From Algoriphagus chordae (GTDB lineage: Bacteria; Bacteroidota; Bacteroidia; Cytophagales; Cyclobacteriaceae), in assembly GCF_003254055.1 (NCBI RefSeq), contig NZ_QKZT01000003.1, positions 124,001 to 188,000 of the forward strand: a DNA stretch of 64,000 nucleotides, written 5' to 3'. Of this stretch, positions 1-6,810 are shown one piece after another. Every line of letters starts with the position of its first letter. Position 1 is the stretch's first letter. A program made the position numbers and the translations under genes. Under the pieces are notes generated by a model that was not told where the DNA came from, searched no databases, and saw only the letters and a program-made list of their open reading frames with translations.

Positions 1-120
1 TCTAGATTTAAAGGCGGAGAAGGCGTTTTTAGAGAAGTTGGAGATTTACTTCTTCATGCCAAGAAACAACTTGTCCCATTAATTGATACTTTATCCCAAA
101 AGGAAAATGATAAGAAATAA
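1..120 (+). CDS. kdsC: KDO-8-phosphate phosphatase, C-terminal end (partial)
   Basis: Frame 1 is open from the first base to a TAA at 118-120 and gives a 39-residue tail. Its GGEGVFREVGDLLLHAKK segment matches the conserved C-terminal signature of the HAD-family KDO-8-P phosphatase KdsC (compare GGRGAVREVCDLLL in enterobacteria). KdsC removes the phosphate from KDO-8-P, the product of KdsA. The kdsA start lies inside this tail, so the two are translationally coupled and act in consecutive steps. The N-terminus is outside the window. The call rests on a short motif plus context. Confidence 0.75.
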   Translation, partial: SRFKGGEGVFREVGDLLLHAKKQLVPLIDTLSQKENDKK

Positions 121-958
121 CCAAGCTATGCGTATCACAGATTCGGTGATTTTAGGAGAAGATAAACCTGTATTATTCTCTGGCCCATGCGCTGTAGAAA
201 GCTATGATATCTGTCTGGAAATAGGGACAAAAGTCAAGGAATGGGCCGATCAGCATGGATTTTCATATGTGTTTAAAGCTTCCTTTGATAAAGCCAATCG
301 AACTTCCTCAGGATCTTTTCGAAGCATCGGAATGGACAAATCATTGGAAGTTCTACAGCGCGTAGGTAATGCATTGAATGTTCCCTTGGTTACAGATATC
401 CATGAAAGCTATCAGGTGAAGGATGTTGCGGAAGTAGTAGATGTGTTGCAGATCCCTGCGTTTTTATGTCGGCAGACGGATTTGCTTTTAGCCGCAGGCG
501 AAAGTGGAAAAGCTGTCAAGATCAAGCGTGGCCAATTTATGGCTCCTGAGGACATGCAATACGCAGTGACCAAAGTGAGGTCTACAGGAAATCAGAATGT
601 CTGTTTGACAGAAAGAGGTTTTTCTTTGGGTTACCACAATTTGGTGGTAGATATGAGAGGTTTGCCGATTATGCGCCAGTTTGCACCAGTAGTTTTTGAT
701 ATCACGCATTCTGTGCAGCAGCCAGGAGGTCAAGGCGGAACTAGTGGAGGTCAACGTGAATTCGCGCCAATTCTAGCTAGAGCAGCAGCGGCAACTGGAA
801 TTGATGGATTCTTTATTGAGACTCATCCAGACCCATCTGTAGCACTGAGCGATGGGCCAAATTTGATCCCTCTTCACAAAATGGGACAATTCTTAGAGAT
901 GCTCAAGGAAGCTTGGGAGCTGGGAAGAAAGTACCAGGGTTTTGATGTTAACAACTAA
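107..958 (+). CDS. kdsA: 3-deoxy-8-phosphooctulonate synthase (KDO-8-P synthase)
   Basis: KdsA condenses phosphoenolpyruvate with arabinose 5-phosphate to make KDO-8-P for lipopolysaccharide, in the cytoplasm. Visible family motifs are SGPCAVES near the N-terminus, VFKASFDKANR, TDIHE, IPAFLCRQTDLL, YHNLVVDMRGLPIM and ETHPDP. The Cys of GPCAVES (about residue 28) is the residue that marks the metal-dependent class of this enzyme, as in Aquifex; the metal-independent E. coli type has Asn there. The ATG at 107 has an AGG-type ribosome site and overlaps the kdsC stop by 14 bases. An ATG at 128 is an alternative start. Length of about 283 residues is normal. Confidence 0.95.
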   Translation: MIRNNQAMRITDSVILGEDKPVLFSGPCAVESYDICLEIGTKVKEWADQHGFSYVFKASFDKANRTSSGSFRSIGMDKSLEVLQRVGNALNVPLVTDIHESYQVKDVAEVVDVLQIPAFLCRQTDLLLAAGESGKAVKIKRGQFMAPEDMQYAVTKVRSTGNQNVCLTERGFSLGYHNLVVDMRGLPIMRQFAPVVFDITHSVQQPGGQGGTSGGQREFAPILARAAAATGIDGFFIETHPDPSVALSDGPNLIPLHKMGQFLEMLKEAWELGRKYQGFDVNN

Positions 959-965
959 TTAGACC

Positions 966-2615
966 ATGAAAAACAAACAGTTTTTGTACTTTCTTATTCT
1001 GTTTTTGGCAGGGAGTACTGTGGAGGCTTTTACGATCGACACCACCAAAACTTCAGAATTGATCAGGTTTCGTATCGAAACCGATAGTCCTGGTGAGAAA
1101 ATAAATATTCGAGGCACATCTTTGCTAACTACGGACGAGATCGTGAATTTTTACACATCACGCTATTTTGAAGAAGTCTGGTCCAGGGATGGGGTTTTGT
1201 CAGAGCTGGCCTATGAAATGAGATTTGAAATCAAACAAACACAGTTTGATGGATTAAATCCCAAGGACTACAACCTGGATATGATTGAGCTCCTATTTAG
1301 CAAGTTCGAAGCGAATAAATTGGCTAAGGAAGCTAATGATCCAGGTGATCTTGCTGACGTGGACATGTTGTTGAGCGATGCGTTTTTTTATTTGGCGAGC
1401 CACCTAGAAAGAGGAAAAGTGGATCCTTCCAAAATAGATGAAGAATGGGAAATTTCTCGAAAAGATCAATTGGTGAATTATCAGGATTTGCTATTGGAAG
1501 CAATCAACAAGCGCGAAATCCGCCAAAGCTTGGAGTCACTTTATCCTAAATTCAGTATCTACAAGAAGGGTAGAGAGGTACTTAGAGCTCTGGTGGAAGT
1601 AGAAGCTGAAGATACCCTTAATTGGAAAAAAATTAATGTTTCAAAGGCTCTGCGGGCTGGTGATCAGGATAGTAGTATTCCTATCCTTCGTTCTAGACTT
1701 CAGTATTGGGGCTTTTTGGAAACCTATGAACTTGAGCAGCCTAAGCTGTATGACTCCACTATGATGATCGGCGTGAAGAGTTTTCAAGCTGCTCACGGAA
1801 TGGACAATGATGGGATCATTGGGAAAATGACCGCTGCTGCCATGAATGACTCTCCAAGTAGGAAGGTCGAAAAGGCTAGAGTAAATATGGAGCGTCTAAG
1901 ATGGCTTCCTGATACCGTCAAGAAAGCTGAATTTATATTAGTGAATATCGCCAACTATCAGTTGGACTATTTGAAAAATCTGGACACGCTGCTCACAGAG
2001 CGGGTCATCGTTGGAAGAAAATACCATGAGTCGCCAATTTTCATGGCAGAGATGAGCTATATCGTTTTCAGTCCGTATTGGAATATTCCTTATTCTATCA
2101 CCCATGCCGAGGTAATTCCGAGCGCGAGAAAAAACCCTAATTACATTGCTTCTCGCAATATGGAAGTGGTGACGAGTTCTGGGAAAGTCGTTAATCCGGC
2201 CAGCATCGATTGGAATGCCAAGTCATTTCCTTATATGGTGAGACAGAAACCTGGACCTCACAATTCACTTGGTGAGGTCAAGTTTATGTTCCCAAACAAG
2301 CACAATGTCTATATACACGATACCAATGCGCGTTCACTTTTTGAAAGTGATGATCGCTCGAGAAGTCACGGTTGCATAAGAATCCAGAATCCTCAGGATT
2401 TTGCCAAAGCGCTTTTGCGAGATGACCCAAGCTGGACCATGGATCGAATCGAATCGGCAATGGGACAGGATCATGAGCAGGTCGTGAAATTGGATAAACC
2501 AATTCCTGTTGTGTTAGTTTATCTGACATTCTGGGCAGATTCTAACGGACAAGGGCATTTCCGCGAAGATATTTATGACCGCGATGTGTCAGTGTTGGTG
2601 GCCTTGAATAAGTAA
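966..2615 (+). CDS. L,D-transpeptidase, YcbB/LdtD-like (copy 1)
   Basis: A 549-residue exported murein L,D-transpeptidase, which would make 3-3 peptidoglycan cross-links in the periplasm or attach proteins to murein. It has an N-terminal signal peptide, a scaffold-type region (about 60-210), a peptidoglycan-binding domain (about 230-295, with the motif DGIIGKMT) and a C-terminal YkuD catalytic domain. The catalytic motif is intact: IHD with His451, then SHGCIRI with His468 and nucleophile Cys470. It starts 7 bases after kdsA and may be read from the same transcript. The next gene is a clear paralogue. Known LdtD proteins have this architecture and similar length. Confidence 0.9.
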   Translation: MKNKQFLYFLILFLAGSTVEAFTIDTTKTSELIRFRIETDSPGEKINIRGTSLLTTDEIVNFYTSRYFEEVWSRDGVLSELAYEMRFEIKQTQFDGLNPKDYNLDMIELLFSKFEANKLAKEANDPGDLADVDMLLSDAFFYLASHLERGKVDPSKIDEEWEISRKDQLVNYQDLLLEAINKREIRQSLESLYPKFSIYKKGREVLRALVEVEAEDTLNWKKINVSKALRAGDQDSSIPILRSRLQYWGFLETYELEQPKLYDSTMMIGVKSFQAAHGMDNDGIIGKMTAAAMNDSPSRKVEKARVNMERLRWLPDTVKKAEFILVNIANYQLDYLKNLDTLLTERVIVGRKYHESPIFMAEMSYIVFSPYWNIPYSITHAEVIPSARKNPNYIASRNMEVVTSSGKVVNPASIDWNAKSFPYMVRQKPGPHNSLGEVKFMFPNKHNVYIHDTNARSLFESDDRSRSHGCIRIQNPQDFAKALLRDDPSWTMDRIESAMGQDHEQVVKLDKPIPVVLVYLTFWADSNGQGHFREDIYDRDVSVLVALNK

Positions 2616-2619
2616 AATT

Positions 2620-2659
2620 CTGAGTCTGGATTTCCCAGATTGGGCAAATCCAGACTCAG
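2620..2659 (+). terminator. Strong hairpin after the first L,D-transpeptidase
   Basis: A perfect 14-bp stem (CTGAGTCTGGATTT pairing with AAATCCAGACTCAG) with a 12-base loop starts 5 bases after the stop codon. No T-run follows directly, so it may be a terminator that lacks a U-tract or a 3' stabilising hairpin. It probably separates the kdsA-ldt transcript from the second ldt gene. Confidence 0.55.
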
Positions 2660-2681
2660 TGATAATATAATTGATTTTTGC

Positions 2682-2745
2682 ACCCTGCAATTTCAGGATA
2701 TCTTAATGCATTGATTGCTAATGGGATAAAATGAAGTTGCAGGGT
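2682..2745 (+). other. Long-loop inverted repeat before the second L,D-transpeptidase
   Basis: ACCCTGCAA (2682-2690) pairs perfectly with TTGCAGGGT (2737-2745) across a 46-base loop and is followed by a T-rich stretch. It could be a second terminator, an attenuator or a leader RNA for the gene starting at 2811. The function is not shown by the sequence. Confidence 0.35.
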
Positions 2746-2810
2746 TTTATTTTTTCAAACATTTAAGCGTACGAACTTTGACTAGTATAGGGTGATACAA
2801 AACGCCTTTT

Positions 2811-4466
2811 ATGAACAAAAAGATAATTATCCCGATTGCAGCAGTTTTAGTCCTAGTGGTAGGATTGATTTGGTTTTTCAATCAGCGTAGATCTGATATT
2901 TCAGATGAATTAAAGACAAATCTAAGTAGCGAACAATCTGCTGTTTTAGCCCAGTCTGCTTATTTCGAGGAAATACAAAGTTTTTATGCAGATAGAGACT
3001 TTTTGGAAATTTGGCTTTTCAACGGGAAAGTTTCCAATGCTGGTGAGGAATTGCTCGAACAGATTGAGAATTCGAAATATGACGGCTTGCTGCCTGAGGA
3101 TTATAATCTCGATGAGATTTATGCCTTATCTACTGATCCAGAAAAGAAAAACAAGAAATTCAAAAACCTTTCCTCAGATGAGAAAGTCGGCCTGGAGCTA
3201 TTACTTACTGATGCCTTTTTCAACTTAGCCCATGACTTGGAAAAAGGAAAAGTGAATCCTTCAAGCCTAGATCCTAATTGGAAGTTTGAAGAGAAGGAAT
3301 CCGAGGTAAATTACACAGCATTACTTCAGGGCATTGCCAAGGGAAGTTCTGTAGAGAAGACTTTCGCAAGTTTATATCCAAGTTCGGATTTGTATGCACA
3401 GGGTAGAGAAGCGATTGAGGAACTGTATGAAATTCAAGAAAATGGTACGCTGACTTGGGATTTTGCTCAGGTAGATGGTGCGATCAAAGTAGGAGAGAAG
3501 CATGCGGCTATTCCCGCTTTGCGAAAGCGTCTGATCTTTTGGGATGTGCTAAAACCTTACGAGATGGAAGAACCTACGCTTTTTGACTCTACCATGTTTG
3601 CAGGGTTACAGAAATATCAGGAGTCCAATGGTATGAATCCTGATGGGGTGATTGGTTCCTTAGTAGCCGAATCCCTTAATAATTCTCCACAAAATCTTAT
3701 AGATATCGCATCTATCAATATGGAACGACTTCGCTGGATGCCAAAGATGGATTGGGATCAGGAGATGGTTCTAGTGAATATCGCCAACTATCAGTTAGAC
3801 TACATGAATAAATCGGATACTGCATTTACGGCAAAGGTGATCGTGGGTAAGGAATATAATGAGTCCCCGACTTTCACAGCACCTATGAGTTACATCGTTT
3901 TTAGCCCTTATTGGAATATCCCTGAGTCGATTACGAATGATGAGATTATCCCATCTGTTCAGAAGAATCCAGACTATCTCTCTCAGAAAAACATGGAAGT
4001 TGTAGACGGAAATGGAGAAGTGGTGAAAACATCCAAAGTCAATCTATCAAAAAAAGAAGGATATAGGGTTAGACAAAAGCCAGGTGGAGACAATTCCTTG
4101 GGTTTGGTGAAATTTATGTTCCCAAATGAATACAATATTTATATCCACGATACACCTGCTAGAAGTCTTTTTAATCGGGAAACAAGAGCGCTAAGTCATG
4201 GCTGTATCCGAATTCAGAATCCAGATCAATTTGCCAAAATCTTACTAGATGATAAGTCTTGGGATGATGAAAAAATCCAAGAAGCGATGAATCAAGAAAA
4301 TGAAAAGGTGGTGGAGTTGGATAGAAAAATACCTGTGGTGCTGGTTTATATGACATTCTGGGCAGATAAGGATGGGAAAGCTAATTTCCGATCTGATGTC
4401 TACCAAAGAGATCAGGCGTTGCTGAAAGCACTTAGAAGCAAAAAATCAAGCCTTGATCAGGCTTGA
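2811..4466 (+). CDS. L,D-transpeptidase, YcbB/LdtD-like (copy 2)
   Basis: A 551-residue paralogue of the preceding gene with the same order of parts: N-terminal membrane anchor or signal (residues about 4-24), scaffold region, peptidoglycan-binding domain (about 225-290, with NPDGVIGSLV) and YkuD catalytic domain with IHD (His446) and SHGCIRI (Cys465). Both copies share long stretches such as LVNIANYQLDYMNK and MSYIVFSPYWNIP, pointing to tandem duplication. The intergenic hairpins suggest it has its own promoter or attenuated read-through. Its last 21 bases overlap, tail to tail, the end of the minus-strand transpeptidase. Confidence 0.9.
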   Translation: MNKKIIIPIAAVLVLVVGLIWFFNQRRSDISDELKTNLSSEQSAVLAQSAYFEEIQSFYADRDFLEIWLFNGKVSNAGEELLEQIENSKYDGLLPEDYNLDEIYALSTDPEKKNKKFKNLSSDEKVGLELLLTDAFFNLAHDLEKGKVNPSSLDPNWKFEEKESEVNYTALLQGIAKGSSVEKTFASLYPSSDLYAQGREAIEELYEIQENGTLTWDFAQVDGAIKVGEKHAAIPALRKRLIFWDVLKPYEMEEPTLFDSTMFAGLQKYQESNGMNPDGVIGSLVAESLNNSPQNLIDIASINMERLRWMPKMDWDQEMVLVNIANYQLDYMNKSDTAFTAKVIVGKEYNESPTFTAPMSYIVFSPYWNIPESITNDEIIPSVQKNPDYLSQKNMEVVDGNGEVVKTSKVNLSKKEGYRVRQKPGGDNSLGLVKFMFPNEYNIYIHDTPARSLFNRETRALSHGCIRIQNPDQFAKILLDDKSWDDEKIQEAMNQENEKVVELDRKIPVVLVYMTFWADKDGKANFRSDVYQRDQALLKALRSKKSSLDQA

Positions 4467-5141
4467 TTTAGCTAAGTAATTGTCGTCTTTTCCAAAGATG
4501 AACAATAAAGATCCGTCCTTGATCAGGTCAATCGCTTGAGCGGAAAGCTCACTTGGAAGTGCTGGACAGCCTAAGCTTCGGCCAAGTCTTCCTACTGACT
4601 TTGCGAATTCTTCACGAGCATAATCTGCTCCATGAATCACGATTGCGCGGTCTCTAGCCAGATCGTTAAAGCCTTTTTCCAAACCATCCAGTCGAAGAGA
4701 ATAACCGTGTTTTCCAGAATAGGTTTCTGCTGTTTTATAGAATCCCAAGCTACTTTTGAAAGATTCTGGAACATTTGAAAACGTCTTTGCCATCAAATCA
4801 CCAGAGTTTCTACCGTGAGAAACCACTGAATTTAACAGCACTTGGCCTTTTTCAGGATCTATAATCCACATACGCTTGGCAGTAGAAGGGAGACTGAAAT
4901 CAATTACAGTTAAGACTTTAGATTTAAGATTTTCCTTCATTTTGTACCAACCTTGGATAGCCATAGTAAAGACCTCCTTAGAAGGAAGAACTCCGTTTTC
5001 AGTATGTAATCCATCGTATATCACTGAGATTGGATCAATAGAACTGATATAAGTTGGGTTGTTATCTTTAAAATCTGGATTGGGGAAAATTCCTATGAAC
5101 AATAGGAAGGTAATCGCAAGAGTCTGTGAAAGCATAAGCAT
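4446..5141 (-). CDS. Murein L,D-transpeptidase catalytic domain protein (YkuD_2 type)
   Basis: A 231-residue exported protein with a hydrophobic N-terminus (residues about 3-18). The catalytic signature VIHG (His170) and GRSLGCPALP (Cys192) fits the YkuD_2 subgroup of L,D-transpeptidase folds, distinct from the YcbB-like pair beside it. It presumably acts on peptidoglycan in the periplasm. It is convergent with and overlaps the second YcbB-like gene by 21 bases. A consensus Bacteroidota promoter sits just upstream (5155-5185), leaving a leader of only about ten bases. The family's exact reaction is poorly characterised. Confidence 0.85.
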   Translation of the reverse strand: MLMLSQTLAITFLLFIGIFPNPDFKDNNPTYISSIDPISVIYDGLHTENGVLPSKEVFTMAIQGWYKMKENLKSKVLTVIDFSLPSTAKRMWIIDPEKGQVLLNSVVSHGRNSGDLMAKTFSNVPESFKSSLGFYKTAETYSGKHGYSLRLDGLEKGFNDLARDRAIVIHGADYAREEFAKSVGRLGRSLGCPALPSELSAQAIDLIKDGSLLFIFGKDDNYLAKSSLIKA

Positions 5142-5154
5142 TTGGGTGATTGTG

Positions 5155-5185
5155 CAAAGTTAGGAGTATATCCTATCAGTTCAAA
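5155..5185 (-). promoter_or_regulatory. Consensus Bacteroidota promoter for the YkuD_2 gene
   Basis: Read on the minus strand, TTTG (5185-5182) is followed after exactly 19 bases by TAACTTTG (5162-5155), matching the -33/-7 consensus TTTG-N19-TAnnTTTG. The start codon at 5141 lies about 14 bases below the -7 box, so the leader is very short. Confidence 0.65.
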
Positions 5186-5431
5186 CGAACTTGAAGTCAG
5201 TCTCTTATGATTTTGGTCATAAAAGTTGTGAAAATATCTCGGGAACCATCTTAGTCTATTTGAGGGTTCTTGGCTTGATGAGTTTCTGTTATGATTTTGG
5301 AACCAATTATTATTCTGTAATTTTGCCTTCCCAAAATTATTCCTCTGTCTCTCAGGATACTTCATATAGGCTAACAGAGATAAGGAGAAATAATTCAAAC
5401 AAAAACAGAAAAGAGGCTGTTTCAGCATTCC

Positions 5432-5842
5432 ATGAAAGTATCAGTTTATAGAAAAGAACATTTCAACGCGGCACACCGTCTTCATAATCCTGACTGGTCA
5501 GATGAACAGAATCAAGCCGTATTTGGAAAGTGCAATAATCCTCATTTTCATGGTCACAACTATGAATTGGTCGTGAAGCTGAGAGGGGAAGTAGATCCTC
5601 GAACAGGCTATGTTTATGATATGAAAGTACTCTCTGACTTGATCAAGGAGCATGTGCTGAGAAAATTAGATCACAAAAATTTAAACTTGGATACCGATGA
5701 ATTCAAAGAACTTAACCCAAGCGCTGAGAACATTGCAGTGGTTATTTGGAATATTTTGAGGGAAAAAATTGATCGAAAATTCGAGTTAACGATTCGACTT
5801 TATGAAACAGAAAGAAACTTTGTTGAATACGATGGGAATTAA
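5432..5842 (+). CDS. queD: 6-carboxytetrahydropterin synthase / PTPS family
   Basis: A 136-residue member of the 6-pyruvoyl-tetrahydropterin synthase fold. QueD turns dihydroneopterin triphosphate into 6-carboxytetrahydropterin on the way to queuosine. Zinc ligands are visible as His15 (FNAAHRL), His40 and His42 (HFHGHNYE), with the active-site Cys34 in KCNNPHF. The C-terminal TERNFVEY carries the pterin-binding Glu. The stop overlaps the folE start by 11 bases, so the two are coupled and FolE supplies its substrate. Other PTPS-family roles (folate bypass) cannot be excluded from sequence alone. Confidence 0.85.
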   Translation: MKVSVYRKEHFNAAHRLHNPDWSDEQNQAVFGKCNNPHFHGHNYELVVKLRGEVDPRTGYVYDMKVLSDLIKEHVLRKLDHKNLNLDTDEFKELNPSAENIAVVIWNILREKIDRKFELTIRLYETERNFVEYDGN

Positions 5843-6506
5843 AATCGCCCGCGCTTCATTCGAGGAAATCGGTGAAGAACACGTAGGAACTTCCTTGGAG
5901 ACTCCTCTTCGCGAGGATGCTTTTGAAATGGATGACGACCTGAAAGTCGAGTTGATCGAGAAGCATTTCAGAGAAATCATGAACATCATGGGGCTTGATC
6001 TCACAGATGATAGTCTCAAAGGCACTCCGCATCGTGTAGCAAAGATGTATGTGAAGGAAGTATTCTCTGGGTTGAACCCGAAGAATAAGCCTGTCGCAAA
6101 GCTTTTTGAAAATAAATACAAGTACAACGAGATGCTGGTAGAGAAGGACATCACTGTGCATTCTCACTGCGAACATCATTTCGTGCCGATTTACGGGAAA
6201 GCCCATGTGGCATACATTTCCAACGGAAACGTAATCGGACTATCCAAAATCAACCGAATCGTGCAGTATTTCTCACAGCGCCCGCAGGTGCAGGAGAGAT
6301 TGACTATGCAGATTGGGAATGAACTGAAAGAAGCGCTTGGAACAGACGATGTGGCGGTAATCATCGATGCCTATCATATGTGCGTGAGCTCCAGAGGAGT
6401 GAAGGACACGCAGAGTTCTACGGTGACATCTTTTTATTCAGGGAAATTCGAAAAAGACGAGCAATCAAGAAACGAATTCATGCAGTACATCAGTCTTGAA
6501 AAGTAA
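5832..6506 (+). CDS. folE: GTP cyclohydrolase I
   Basis: FolE opens GTP and forms 7,8-dihydroneopterin triphosphate, the first step to folate and queuosine. The 224-residue protein has zinc ligands Cys113 and His116 (HSHCEHH) and Cys184 (HMCVSSRGV), plus the core GLSKINRIVQYFSQRPQ. I chose the ATG at 5832; an upstream in-frame ATG at 5802 would add ten residues inside queD and looks less likely. The four-base-scale overlap with queD implies co-translation. A terminator follows at 6531. Confidence 0.95.
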   Translation: MGIKIARASFEEIGEEHVGTSLETPLREDAFEMDDDLKVELIEKHFREIMNIMGLDLTDDSLKGTPHRVAKMYVKEVFSGLNPKNKPVAKLFENKYKYNEMLVEKDITVHSHCEHHFVPIYGKAHVAYISNGNVIGLSKINRIVQYFSQRPQVQERLTMQIGNELKEALGTDDVAVIIDAYHMCVSSRGVKDTQSSTVTSFYSGKFEKDEQSRNEFMQYISLEK

Positions 6507-6530
6507 CGAAGAAAACGAAAACCAACATTG

Positions 6531-6558
6531 AAACCGGGCTGAGAGGCTCGGTTTTTTT
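6531..6558 (+). terminator. Rho-independent terminator of queD-folE
   Basis: AAACCGGGC (6531-6539) pairs with GCTCGGTTT (6546-6554, one G-T pair) around a 6-base loop and runs into seven Ts. It lies 25 bases after the folE stop. Confidence 0.8.
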
Positions 6559-6559
6559 G

Positions 6560-6660
6560 TGCCGCCGTTTGTGTCACACGAATGGAAAAGAAGGTTTTTA
6601 GCCACAAAGGACGCGGAGAAAGCGCGGAGGATCGCAGGGTTTGGCTGAGCTTTCTTCTGC
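6560..6660. repeat. Degenerate interspersed intergenic repeats
   Basis: This stretch holds no gene. It contains GCCGCCGTTTGTGTCACACG, a partial look-alike of the element at 6707, and an AGCCACAAAGGACGCGGAG motif of the kind scattered between genes in many Bacteroidota genomes. The latter comparison is from memory, not a search. Confidence 0.35.
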
Positions 6661-6706
6661 AGTGAATTTTCCAAATCAACTACCATGACAGACTTTACTT
6701 TGCCGC

Positions 6707-6776
6707 CGTGAGTGTCGTCACTCACGGCATTTCTTATTAATGTTATTCAAGCGAGTGAAGACACTCACTTGGGCGG
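6707..6776 (+). repeat. ~70-bp hairpin repeat, copy A
   Basis: A perfect 10-bp inverted repeat (GCCGTGAGTG-TCGT-CACTCACGGC, 6705-6728) is followed by a second imperfect hairpin (CAAGCGAGTG-AAGA-CACTCACTTG, 6749-6770) and GGGCGG. A diverged copy in the same orientation lies at 9469-9535, on the other side of the GH115 gene. No coding capacity. It looks like a small non-autonomous or REP-type element. Confidence 0.6.
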
Positions 6777-6810
6777 AGTTGGGGCTATTCAGTCCTTCCA
6801 AGTCCTACCT

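Noticed and set aside
5191..5451. 86-residue open frame between the YkuD_2 gene and queD
   Set aside because: It overlaps the promoter of the YkuD_2 gene and the start of queD, has no recognisable motif and no ribosome site.
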